The notes: a model not told the origin generated them from the sequence alone. A stretch of 6,792 nucleotides of DNA from Chloroflexota bacterium (GCA_022566975.1 JADFHV010000116.1:1-6792), one strand, 5' to 3'; positions 1-6,447 are shown, counted from the stretch's first letter. Numbers and translations are program-made.

Positions 1-1368
1 CTGGCGGTCCACTGGGGGTCCCGGTGGAACTGGTCGGTGTGGTGGCGCTGCGCCCTAATCTTCTGGGTAATATGGGTCCTGCTGTTCACCACCTTCTTCA
101 CTAACCCAAGCGGTATCGGCTCCGGGCTATGGCAGTCGCTGGGATACTGGATAGTACAGCAAGAAGAGGCGAGGGGCGGCCAGCCCTGGTACTACTATTT
201 CGTCATCACGTCCATATACGAGTTTCTGCCTCTTGTCCTGGGTGTCATCGCTTCGGTCTACTACCTCAGGCGCGCAAATCTCCTGTGGCAGTTCCTGCTG
301 TTCGTCGCGGTGGGGGGGGTGGCGGTCTTCGCTGCCTTGGCGGGGAGCGTCACACCCTTGTTCTTCGTCCCGCTGCTAGGCGTGATTGCGGCCTTCTTCT
401 ATCTGAGGTGGGAGAACGTCTTCGGGTTTTTCCTGGTCTTCTGGGTTGTCGCCACCTTGGGCGCGCTGACCGTGGCCAGCGAGAAGATGCCGTGGTTGCT
501 GGTCAACCTAGCCCTTCCGCTGATCGTCCTGGCCGGCAAGTTCCTGGGCGATGTCATACAGGGCATCCAGTGGAGACGCCTCTTATCCGGGAGAGGGTGG
601 CTACTCCTGCCTGGAATGCCGGGCTTTCTGGTCTTGCTGTGGCTCCTGGCGTTCTATGGCCAGGGCAAGGATGACTTCAATGTCCTGGTGCCGCTGGCGC
701 TGGGCGCGGCGCTATTGGCCATGGTGGCGCTGGTCATCTTCCTGGCGAGTCGGACCGGGGTCCAGAACCTGGTGTCCTTCGGCGTCGTGCCGCTGGCGCT
801 GGTATTGCTGGTCCTGACGGTGCGGACGGGATTCCGGGCCAGCTTCGAGAACGGCGACGTCCCCGTGGAGCTGATCGTCTACACTCAGACGTCGCCGGAC
901 GTGACTCGACTCCTAAGGGAGATTCGGGAGGGCGCGAGCGAAACCGGCCAGTACACGGACTTGCCCATCACCATCGACGATACCAGCGGTTTCAGCTGGC
1001 CCTGGGCCTGGTACCTGCGAGACTACGACTACGTCTACTACCAGGCGAGCGTGGACGGCTCGTTGAACCTGGAGCCGGAGACCCAGGTAATGGTCATCCA
1101 CTCGAACAATTTGGACGACGCAAGCCGGCTCTCCAGCGAGGGGTACACGAAGGGAAGGCGGATCAGACACCGATGGTGGTTTCCCGAGAATAAGTATCGG
1201 GGTCTGACCGTGGAGAAGTTTGTCAAAGGGTTCGTAGACCGCGACACGTGGCGCGCGGCTATGGACTACTTCTTGAGCCGGGAGGGGGTGGAGGCGTCCG
1301 TGGGAAGCGAGGACTCATATGTGTACTTCGCGAGTGGTTTCCCTCTCGACTCGACCGCTAAAGAATAG
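1..1368 (+). CDS. Agl23-type (TIGR03663-like) GT39-related polytopic membrane protein, 3' part
   Basis: The reading frame is open from base 1 to the TAG at 1366-1368, so the N-terminal part lies outside the window; 455 residues are visible. The GTG at 37 is not a likely start because the frame continues upstream with similar tryptophan-rich residues. The visible part has many hydrophobic segments up to about residue 280, then a soluble C-terminal domain. Recognisable patterns are FTNPSGIGSG (residues 33-42), GGQPWYYY (59-66), the YTQTSPDVTRLLREI stretch, FSWPWAWYLRDY (331-342) and RHRWWFPE (389-396). I recall this set from TIGR03663, 'flippase activity-associated protein Agl23', a sporadic family related to GT39 dolichyl-phosphate-mannose-type transferases. 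A role in moving or modifying lipid-linked sugars at the membrane is inferred. The substrate is unknown. The flippase-like gene downstream on the same strand fits this. An uninterrupted G8 tract (312-319) lies in the frame without breaking it. Confidence 0.78.
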   Translation: MAVHWGSRWNWSVWWRCALIFWVIWVLLFTTFFTNPSGIGSGLWQSLGYWIVQQEEARGGQPWYYYFVITSIYEFLPLVLGVIASVYYLRRANLLWQFLLFVAVGGVAVFAALAGSVTPLFFVPLLGVIAAFFYLRWENVFGFFLVFWVVATLGALTVASEKMPWLLVNLALPLIVLAGKFLGDVIQGIQWRRLLSGRGWLLLPGMPGFLVLLWLLAFYGQGKDDFNVLVPLALGAALLAMVALVIFLASRTGVQNLVSFGVVPLALVLLVLTVRTGFRASFENGDVPVELIVYTQTSPDVTRLLREIREGASETGQYTDLPITIDDTSGFSWPWAWYLRDYDYVYYQASVDGSLNLEPETQVMVIHSNNLDDASRLSSEGYTKGRRIRHRWWFPENKYRGLTVEKFVKGFVDRDTWRAAMDYFLSREGVEASVGSEDSYVYFASGFPLDSTAKE

Positions 1369-1473
1369 CGCCGTCCGCGGCGGTAGTGCACCACAGTGAA
1401 GGCGACCAGTGTCATTGCGGTATGAAGACGGGCGTCTTGCCGAAGCGCCCGCCGCCGAGATGCACGCCCATGG

Positions 1474-1501
1474 GTAGGGGCACGGCATGCCGTGCCCCTA
1501 C
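1474..1501. repeat. Perfect 28-bp palindrome, REP-like
   Basis: Bases 1474-1487 (GTAGGGGCACGGCA) are followed immediately by their exact reverse complement at 1488-1501, with no mismatch and no spacer. Pairing stops outside these bounds (G1473 opposes G1502). As RNA it would form a long hairpin with a small loop. Short GC-rich palindromes of the GTAGGGGC...GCCCCTAC kind are, as I recall, dispersed in many copies in various environmental bacterial genomes, so a REP-type repeat is the best guess. A role in mRNA 3' end protection of the upstream gene is possible. No T-run follows, so it is not a typical intrinsic terminator. Confidence 0.7.
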
Positions 1502-1592
1502 GGCCGTCGGAACGCGGTGCTGGTCTGCCCGTCTCCAATTAGACACCATCCAAATGGAACTCAGGAAACCTTCATGCTAAGGTGGGCTACGT

Positions 1593-1598
1593 GGAGGG
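1593..1598 (+). promoter_or_regulatory. Ribosome binding site GGAGGG that favours the GTG at 1603
   Basis: GGAGGG lies four bases ahead of GTG 1603 (five if only GGAGG is counted). The in-frame GTG codons at 1582 and 1591 have no comparable purine-rich site at a good distance, so this site decides for 1603. Confidence 0.55.
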
Positions 1599-1602
1599 TC
1601 GG

Positions 1603-2703
1603 GTGATAGGAGTCGGCAAGGTCTGGATCGGTTCCACCATCAGCATCCTGCTGTTGGCTCTCTTCTTTGTCACGGTGGACGTGAGTCGCATGGTGGACGC
1701 TCTCGCCGATGCCAACTACCTGTTCTTGATTCCCGGCATCGCGATGTACCTGGTGTCCGTGCTGTTTCGCACCATCCGCTGGCAGGTGCTACTGCGTCAC
1801 ATGCGCCCCGTCAGCGTCTGGCGGTTATATCCCGTGGTCGTCGTAGGGTACATGGCAAATAACCTTCTGCCGATGCGGCTGGGTGAACTGGTCCGAAGCT
1901 ACTACGTCGGCGAACGGGAGGGCATCAGCAAGACGTCGGCCCTGGCGACCATTCTGGTGGAGCGGGTGCTAGACGCCCTCACGCTCTTGTTCTTCATCGC
2001 GGGTATCGCGCTGTTCGTTCCTCTGGCCGGCCTGGCCGAGAGCTTCGGCGATAGGTTCGGCGTCCCCTGGCCGCTGCTCGTGGCCCTGTTCACCGCGCCT
2101 TTTTTGATGACCATTGGCGCGTTGATCGCATTCGCCTTTTACCCGGCCGTCGTTTGGTGGGCTGCCGGCCCCTTGGGCGTCCTGCCTGAAAGAGTTGAAG
2201 ATCGAGTGCGACGATTGATTGAGATGTTTTTAGAGGGCCTGGTGCCGCTCAAGAGCCCCCGTACTTTGGCGTTGCTGTTCCTGCTGTCTGTGCCCATATG
2301 GCTGTTCGAGTCGGGGCTCTTCTTCTTCGTCGGGTTCGCCTTCAGGCTTGACCAGGTCTACGACAACCTGGGGGACCTGGCCGTGGTGGCGGTGGTGGTG
2401 ACCTCGGTGGCCAACATAGGCAGCTCCGTTCCGGCTGCGCCCGGCGGCATCGGCCTGTTCGAACTGGTGGCGCGTGAGACGCTGGTGTTGCTACCGCTGG
2501 CGGAGGTGGCCCGGTCGGTCGCCGGAGGCTACGCCGCCGTGGTGCACGCCTCCCTTCTGTTGCCCATGATCGTCCTGGGCCAGCTCTTCCTGTGGACCTC
2601 GCACATATCCCTGCGCAGCCTGTCGCGAGGCGGCCGAGAGGCGCGGGCCCAGGCCAGCTTTGCCGCCACGCGGCTGTCGATGGAGAAGGACGACTCCCGG
2701 TGA
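1603..2703 (+). CDS. Flippase-like membrane protein (lysylphosphatidylglycerol synthase TM / AglD-type domain)
   Basis: This predicted 366-residue polytopic inner-membrane protein carries the motifs of the MprF/AglD-type transmembrane domain (UPF0104). They are RTIRWQVLLR after the second hydrophobic segment, GYMANNLLPMRLGELVR (about residues 82-98), ERVLDALTLL, and PAAPGGIGLFE near the C-terminus. About eight hydrophobic segments can be read. Length is usual for stand-alone members, and no C-terminal aminoacyl-transferase (MprF catalytic) domain is present, so it should not make lysyl-PG. The family is linked to flipping or transfer of lipids and lipid-linked sugars; the substrate here is unknown. 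The start at GTG 1603 is chosen for its GGAGGG site; GTG 1582 would add seven residues. The 3' end overlaps the FAD enzyme by four bases (GTGA), implying coupled translation and a shared task. Confidence 0.85.
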   Translation: MIGVGKVWIGSTISILLLALFFVTVDVSRMVDALADANYLFLIPGIAMYLVSVLFRTIRWQVLLRHMRPVSVWRLYPVVVVGYMANNLLPMRLGELVRSYYVGEREGISKTSALATILVERVLDALTLLFFIAGIALFVPLAGLAESFGDRFGVPWPLLVALFTAPFLMTIGALIAFAFYPAVVWWAAGPLGVLPERVEDRVRRLIEMFLEGLVPLKSPRTLALLFLLSVPIWLFESGLFFFVGFAFRLDQVYDNLGDLAVVAVVVTSVANIGSSVPAAPGGIGLFELVARETLVLLPLAEVARSVAGGYAAVVHASLLLPMIVLGQLFLWTSHISLRSLSRGGREARAQASFAATRLSMEKDDSR

Positions 2704-4022
2704 GGGTCGGGATAATCGGGGGTGGCGCGGCGGGGCTGGCGGCCGCCTATGAGCTTGGCCAGCAGGGCCACCGGGCATCGGTCTACGAGCGGGCCCCCTT
2801 CCTCGGCGGCCACGCCTCTACCTTCGACGTCGGGGGAGCCCGCCTCGAGAGGGGATATCACCACTGGTTCACCAGCGACACCGACATCGTCGCCCTGGTG
2901 GAGGAGATCGGTCTCGGCCATCAGGTCAGGTGGATCGACTCCAAGGTGGGGACGCTGTATGCGGGCAAGATCTACGACTTCGTAACCCCCCTTGACCTGC
3001 TCAGGTTTACCCCATTGAGTCTGGTGGACCGTGTGCGGCTGGGCCTGGTGACGCTATACCTCCAGCGGCAGAAGGAGTGGAGGCGATACGAGCCGGTGAC
3101 GGCCGCCGAGTGGCTGGTGAGGTACGGTGGAAAGCGCGTCTATGACGTCTTCTGGGGCCCGATGCTCAGGGGAAAATTCGGAGAGGATTACTACGACCAG
3201 GTGGGCATGGCCTGGCTCTGGGGGAAGATACACACCAGGTTCGCGTCTCGCGGCAAGGGACTGGCCAAGGAGAAGCTGGGCTATCCCATCGGCAGCTTCG
3301 GAGAGGTCTTCGACGTGCTGGCGGACAGGGTGGTGGAGCAGGGAGGGGAGGTCCATGTCTCGTCGAGCGTGGACCGAATCGTTATGGAGGGTGGGCGGGC
3401 CACCGGGATGGAGATCGCCGTCGAAGGTGCCGAGTCGCGAGTCGAGGAGTTCGACGCGGTCATAGCGACTACGCCGTCGCCCATCTTTCCCAAGCTTGTC
3501 CCTCCACTGCCGGCGGACTACCTGTCGAAGCTAAACGCCGCGCGGTATATGTCGGCGGTCCTCATAGTGCTGGTGCTTGAGCGGCCTCTCTCGCATATCT
3601 ATTGGCTGAACGTGGCGGACCGGTCGATCCCTTTCGTTGCGGTGATCGAGCATACCAACTTCATCGGGCCCGAGCACTACGGGGGCAAGCACATAGTCTA
3701 TCTCGCCAACTATCTGACCACGGACCACGCTCTGTACAGGATGGGGCACGAGGAGCTCCTGGAGGAGTACCTCCCGCACCTCCGCAAGATCAACCCGGAT
3801 TTCGACCTCTCGTGGATAGAGACGAGCTACCACCACCGTGTCGACGGGGCGCAGCCCATAATAGGCACCAACTACTCGTCGCAGATCCCGGACCACCGCA
3901 CGCCGCATAGGGGCGTCTATCTCGCCAACACGACCCAGGTCTATCCCGAGGACCGGGGGACCAACTACAGCGTGCGCATGGGGAGGCGCGTCGCCCGCAT
4001 GGTGATGGAGGACATGGGGTAG
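2700..4022 (+). CDS. NAD(P)/FAD-dependent oxidoreductase, amine-oxidase / protoporphyrinogen-oxidase-like fold
   Basis: This is a predicted 440-residue soluble flavoenzyme. The N-terminus is a Rossmann FAD site: VGIIGGGAAGLAAAYEL gives GxGxxG at residues 7-12, E30 ends the second strand as the usual ribose ligand, and LGGHAST (35-41) matches the GG motif after it. The C-terminus, VYLANTTQVYPEDRGTNYS followed by VRMGRR, matches the second FAD-contacting segment of amine-oxidase-fold proteins. The middle has LERGYHHWF and WGPMLRGKFGEDYYDQVGMA. Related proteins are annotated only as NAD(P)/FAD-dependent oxidoreductases or as HemY-, phytoene-desaturase- or UDP-galactopyranose-mutase-like; the reaction is unknown. 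The GTG at 2700 is preferred over an upstream ATG at 2592 because the Rossmann strand begins at once, GGAGAAGGA lies nine bases upstream, and the start overlaps the previous stop as GTGA. The 108 bases from 2592 fall inside the flippase gene in another frame. Confidence 0.86.
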   Translation: MRVGIIGGGAAGLAAAYELGQQGHRASVYERAPFLGGHASTFDVGGARLERGYHHWFTSDTDIVALVEEIGLGHQVRWIDSKVGTLYAGKIYDFVTPLDLLRFTPLSLVDRVRLGLVTLYLQRQKEWRRYEPVTAAEWLVRYGGKRVYDVFWGPMLRGKFGEDYYDQVGMAWLWGKIHTRFASRGKGLAKEKLGYPIGSFGEVFDVLADRVVEQGGEVHVSSSVDRIVMEGGRATGMEIAVEGAESRVEEFDAVIATTPSPIFPKLVPPLPADYLSKLNAARYMSAVLIVLVLERPLSHIYWLNVADRSIPFVAVIEHTNFIGPEHYGGKHIVYLANYLTTDHALYRMGHEELLEEYLPHLRKINPDFDLSWIETSYHHRVDGAQPIIGTNYSSQIPDHRTPHRGVYLANTTQVYPEDRGTNYSVRMGRRVARMVMEDMG

Positions 4023-4030
4023 TCTGCGCG

Positions 4031-4059
4031 TTGTTGGGCAGGGCAGGCTGTGATATGCT
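4031..4059 (+). promoter_or_regulatory. Candidate sigma70-type extended -10 promoter for the nuoEF(G) genes
   Basis: TTGTTG (4031-4036) and TATGCT (4054-4059) are separated by exactly 17 bases, and TGA at 4051-4053 supplies the TGn of an extended -10. The -10 matches the consensus at four of six positions and the -35 at three of six. It begins eight bases after the stop of the FAD enzyme, and the likely start codon lies 34 bases beyond the -10. Transcription would begin around 4066. Read by eye only; such matches can arise by chance. Confidence 0.42.
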
Positions 4060-4079
4060 TGTGACGATTTTGCGAGGCC

Positions 4080-4085
4080 AGGAGG
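4080..4085 (+). promoter_or_regulatory. Strong ribosome binding site AGGAGG deciding a TTG start
   Basis: A full AGGAGG sits eight bases ahead of the in-frame TTG at 4094. The alternative ATG at 4055 has no such site and lies inside the candidate -10 element, so this site argues that translation begins at TTG 4094. Confidence 0.65.
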
Positions 4086-4093
4086 CTCCGGTA

Positions 4094-4564
4094 TTGGCGG
4101 TTGAGACAAGGGAGCGCATACGCGGGGCCATCTCCTCGCAGTCTCGGCCCACAGTCACAGTCCTCTCCTCCCTGCTCGCGGTCCAGGATGAGTTGGGCTA
4201 TCTCCCCGATGAGGCCATCGAAGAGATCGCCACCCTTACCAGCACCACCATCAACGACGTATGGGGTGTTGCCTCCTTCTACACGAACTTCAGATTCACA
4301 CCACCCGGCAGGCATACCGTCGAGGTCTGCTGGGGCCCTACCTGCCACCTGGCCGGAGCACCGTATATTTTGGGCGGCCTTCAGGACGATCTGGGCGTCC
4401 CGGGAGAGGGCGAGAGTGAGGACGGACGGATCACGCTCAAGTACAACACATGCCTGGGGGCGTGCGCTCAGGCGCCCGTAATCAGCATCGACCACCGCCT
4501 CGTGGGTCGGTTGACGCCGGATAGGGCGCGCTCCATGGTCGCGGACTTGGGCAGAGGCCCGTGA
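4094..4564 (+). CDS. nuoE: NuoE-type [2Fe-2S] thioredoxin-like subunit of an NADH-oxidising module
   Basis: This predicted 156-residue protein has the size and layout of NuoE/HoxE (complex I 24-kDa family): an N-terminal helical part (VLSSLLAVQDELGYLPDEAI), the conserved VWGVASFYTNF stretch, then a thioredoxin-like [2Fe-2S] domain. The cluster ligands are visible as C79-x4-C84 (CWGPTC) and, 35 residues on, C120-x3-C124 (CLGAC). In this family the cluster (N1a) lies beside the FMN of NuoF. The TTG at 4094 is chosen for its AGGAGG site and because about 20 residues before VLSSLL is typical; ATG 4055 would add 13 residues and the TTG at 4031 21 residues. The stop overlaps the next gene by four bases (GTGA). 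The family cannot by itself distinguish complex I from a Hox hydrogenase or an NAD-linked formate dehydrogenase. Confidence 0.9.
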   Translation: MAVETRERIRGAISSQSRPTVTVLSSLLAVQDELGYLPDEAIEEIATLTSTTINDVWGVASFYTNFRFTPPGRHTVEVCWGPTCHLAGAPYILGGLQDDLGVPGEGESEDGRITLKYNTCLGACAQAPVISIDHRLVGRLTPDRARSMVADLGRGP

Positions 4565-6309
4565 CGAACGTGGCGACCTATCAGGAGATAAGAGAGGAGG
4601 CTGACGACCGGTGGCAGGCCCTGACGGCCGGGGAAAGGCCGTGGGTCCGCGTTGGGACCGCGATGTGCGGTCAGGCCGCCGGTGCCGTCCAGGTCGTCGA
4701 GGCGGTGCGCGACGAGCTGAAGCGGCGCGACATCGAGGCTACAGTCAGTGAGGTCGGGTGCCTGGGCCTGTGCTTTGCCGAGCCGCTGGTTGACGTCCTG
4801 AAACCGGGCGCGCCCAGGCTTTTTTTGAGAAACGTCACACCCGATGACATCTCACAGATCGTGGAGTCTTACCTCGAGGGCGCCGAGGTCCCTGCCGAAA
4901 AGGTCCTCGGTTACCTTGGGGACAGCCCCATAGACGGCGTTCCGGACCTCAGCGCGCTGCCGGGTATGTCGTACCAGGAGCGCATCGTCCTGCGGAACGC
5001 CGGTAACATCGCCCCGGATGACATCTATCAGTACGTCGCCCAGGGAGGATACTTGGCGCTCAACAAGGCCCTGTTCCAGATGCAGCCGGCCGACGTCATC
5101 CAGGAGATAACGGACGCCGGGCTACGAGGTCGGGGAGGGGCGGCCTTTCCCACAGGCGTTAAGTGGAGCTTTCTGGTCCGCTCGCCGGGTCCGCTAAAGT
5201 ACATTCTTTGCAACTGCGAGGAGGGCGACCCAGGTGCCTACAACGACAAAGGCATCCTGGAGAGCGACCCTCATATGCTTCTCGAGGGGATGGCCATCGC
5301 CGGGTACGCCACCGGCGCCACCAAGGGCTTCGTCTTCATACGCCACGGCCACGACGGCCCAATCGACCGGACCGAGGCGGCCATACGACAGGCGTATGAG
5401 CTGGGCCTGCTGGGCGAGAGGATACTCGGGTCCGAGTTCAGCTTCGACATCGAGGTATCCCTGACGGGTGAGTCCTACGTGGCGGGGGAGGAGTCGGCCA
5501 TGATGGAGTCCATCGAGGGCAAGCGGGCGCAGCCCCGGTTCCGGCCGCCCTTTCCGGCTCAGTTCGGCCTCTGGGGCAAACCCAGCAACATCAACAACGT
5601 CAAGACGCTCGCCTACGCGCCTGATATCATCGCCAGGGGCAGCGAGTGGTTCTCGTCCATCGGGGTCAACAAGAGCACAGGGACGGCGATAATCTGCCTG
5701 AGCGGCCAGATCACCTATCCCGGCATGTATGAGGTCCCGATGGGGCTCACCCTTGGTGAGGTGGTCAACGACATTGGCGGCGGTGTTCCCGACGGCAAGA
5801 AGCTGAAGCTCCTGCAGACGGGCGGTCCTCTGGGTGGGGTCCTGGGCGCCGACAGCATGAGCATCCGCCTTGACTTCGACGAGATGCGGGAGGCGGGCGC
5901 CATCCTGGGCTCGGGTGGAATCATCGTCGCCGACGAGGACACATGCGCCGTGGACCTGACGCGCGTGCTGGTCGCCTTCAACCAGTACGAGTCCTGCGGG
6001 AAGTGCTTTCCGTGCCGTCTGGGGATGGAGCACCTCTTGGAGATAATCGAGCGCATCGCCAGGTGCGAGGCCCGGCCGGAAGACATGGATCTGATGCAAA
6101 CGATCGGCACGACGATGGAGGGGAGCTCCCTCTGCGGTCACGGTCAGTTGGGGTTTGGGCCCATCCGGTCGGCCTTCAAACACTTCGAGTCCGATTTCAG
6201 GGTCCACATGGAGGAGGGACGCTGTCCGACGGGCAGCTGCCTGGCGCCAATGTTGTCGCCGAAGAGCACCAGGCCCTATGCGGCCGACTTCGTGCCCGGA
6301 GCCGCCTGA
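4561..6309 (+). CDS. nuoF: NuoF-type NADH/FMN/[4Fe-4S] subunit with fused N-terminal thioredoxin-like domain
   Basis: This predicted 582-residue flavoprotein accepts hydride from NADH onto FMN. Residues about 28-107 form a thioredoxin-like domain with C36, C67 and C71 (MCGQAAGA, GCLGLC); the usual second cysteine of C-x4-C is replaced by G41. The NuoF core follows: GLRGRGGAAFPTGVKW (187-202) and EEGDPGAYND (220-229) for FMN/NADH binding, then YVAGEESAMMESIEGKR (306-322), where many homologues have YICGEE. The [4Fe-4S] (N3) ligands are C479-x2-C482-x2-C485 (CGKCFPC) and C525 (SSLCGHGQ). The tail holds RCPTGSC (554-560), the motif that in longer relatives precedes a two-cluster ferredoxin domain absent here. 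E. coli NuoF lacks the N-terminal domain; HoxF and bifurcating HndC/HydB-type proteins have it. GTG 4561 overlaps the nuoE stop (GTGA) but its AGAGG is only three bases away; GTG 4570 is an alternative. Confidence 0.92.
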   Translation: MTNVATYQEIREEADDRWQALTAGERPWVRVGTAMCGQAAGAVQVVEAVRDELKRRDIEATVSEVGCLGLCFAEPLVDVLKPGAPRLFLRNVTPDDISQIVESYLEGAEVPAEKVLGYLGDSPIDGVPDLSALPGMSYQERIVLRNAGNIAPDDIYQYVAQGGYLALNKALFQMQPADVIQEITDAGLRGRGGAAFPTGVKWSFLVRSPGPLKYILCNCEEGDPGAYNDKGILESDPHMLLEGMAIAGYATGATKGFVFIRHGHDGPIDRTEAAIRQAYELGLLGERILGSEFSFDIEVSLTGESYVAGEESAMMESIEGKRAQPRFRPPFPAQFGLWGKPSNINNVKTLAYAPDIIARGSEWFSSIGVNKSTGTAIICLSGQITYPGMYEVPMGLTLGEVVNDIGGGVPDGKKLKLLQTGGPLGGVLGADSMSIRLDFDEMREAGAILGSGGIIVADEDTCAVDLTRVLVAFNQYESCGKCFPCRLGMEHLLEIIERIARCEARPEDMDLMQTIGTTMEGSSLCGHGQLGFGPIRSAFKHFESDFRVHMEEGRCPTGSCLAPMLSPKSTRPYAADFVPGAA

Positions 6310-6322
6310 TAGTCACACATGT

Positions 6323-6341
6323 CCCCGGACTAACACCGGGG
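6323..6341. repeat. REP-like palindrome, copy A (degenerate)
   Basis: CCCCGG (6323-6328) and CCGGGG (6336-6341) form a six-base stem around a seven-base loop. The right arm and flank, CCGGGGTTATCGAC (6336-6349), match those of copy C (6422-6435) at 13 of 14 positions. This makes it a decayed direct copy of C. Confidence 0.65.
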
Positions 6342-6363
6342 TTATCGACCATCACGACAGAAA

Positions 6364-6383
6364 CCGGGGACTTCAGTCCCCGG
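6364..6383. repeat. REP-like palindrome, copy B (inverted orientation)
   Basis: CCGGGGAC (6364-6371), a TTCA loop and GTCCCCGG (6376-6383) form a perfect eight-base stem. Its loop and inner stem are the reverse complement of those of copy C (TGAA within GGACTGAAGTCC against TTCA here), so B lies in the opposite orientation. Confidence 0.7.
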
Positions 6384-6407
6384 AGTGTAGACATCGTAAG
6401 TGGGGTC

Positions 6408-6427
6408 CCCCGGACTGAAGTCCGGGG
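6408..6427. repeat. REP-like palindrome, copy C
   Basis: CCCCGGAC (6408-6415), a TGAA loop and GTCCGGGG (6420-6427) form a perfect eight-base stem. It lies eight bases ahead of the ribosome binding site of the NuoG-type gene without covering it. No T-run follows, so a REP/BIME-type repeat affecting mRNA processing or stability is likelier than a terminator. Confidence 0.7.
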
Positions 6428-6435
6428 TTATCTAC

Positions 6436-6440
6436 GGAGG
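6436..6440 (+). promoter_or_regulatory. Ribosome binding site GGAGG of the NuoG-type gene
   Basis: GGAGG, extended by GGGTGA, lies seven bases ahead of the in-frame GTG at 6448. A nearer GTG at 6443 is out of frame. The site fixes the start of a gene that runs off the window. Confidence 0.65.
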
Positions 6441-6447
6441 GGGTGAC

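Larger units (their letters stand above)
1369..1602. other. 234-base intergenic region with several hairpins
   Basis: No gene is supported here. Directly after the stop codon a CGCCG/CGGCG stem with a TCCG loop (1369-1382) could end transcription weakly, but no T-run follows. A second hairpin at 1430-1450 pairs GGGCG with CGCCC and, beyond one bulged T, CTT with AAG around a GCCG loop. The perfect palindrome at 1474-1501 is listed separately. A short inverted repeat, ACCTT (1568-1572) and AAGGT (1579-1583), sits just ahead of the next gene. I found no convincing -35/-10 pair, so the promoter of the flippase-like gene is unidentified. Confidence 0.6.

Noticed and set aside
1573..1578. CATGCT as a -10 box for the flippase-like gene
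   Set aside because: No -35-like hexamer lies 16-18 bases upstream, and the hexamer is the loop of a short inverted repeat.
1386..1580. Small + strand open frame of 64 codons in the intergenic region
   Set aside because: It reads through hairpins and the perfect palindrome, lacks a clear ribosome binding site, and part of its peptide also appears on the opposite strand because of the palindrome.
2592..2699. ATG-initiated N-terminal extension of the FAD enzyme
   Set aside because: It lies inside the flippase gene in another frame and puts a proline/arginine-rich tail before a Rossmann strand that normally begins at the N-terminus. GTG 2700 has a good ribosome binding site and a GTGA overlap.
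3531..4109. Minus-strand open frame of 192 codons across the FAD enzyme end and the nuoE promoter
   Set aside because: It is antisense to conserved FAD-binding codons, has no family motifs, and spans the candidate promoter and start region of nuoE.
4806..4826. GGGCGCGCCC followed shortly by a T7 run, resembling an intrinsic terminator
   Set aside because: The palindrome leaves room for only about three base pairs plus a loop, and it sits within conserved coding sequence of nuoF's N-terminal domain.
5194..6207. Long open frame of 337 codons on the minus strand
   Set aside because: It lies fully inside nuoF, whose + strand product has FMN and Fe-S motifs throughout. The minus frame shows no recognisable domain and is a GC-rich shadow.
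6323..6427. CRISPR array or rho-independent terminator
   Set aside because: The three palindromes are too few, unevenly spaced and in mixed orientation for a CRISPR array, and none is followed by a T-run.
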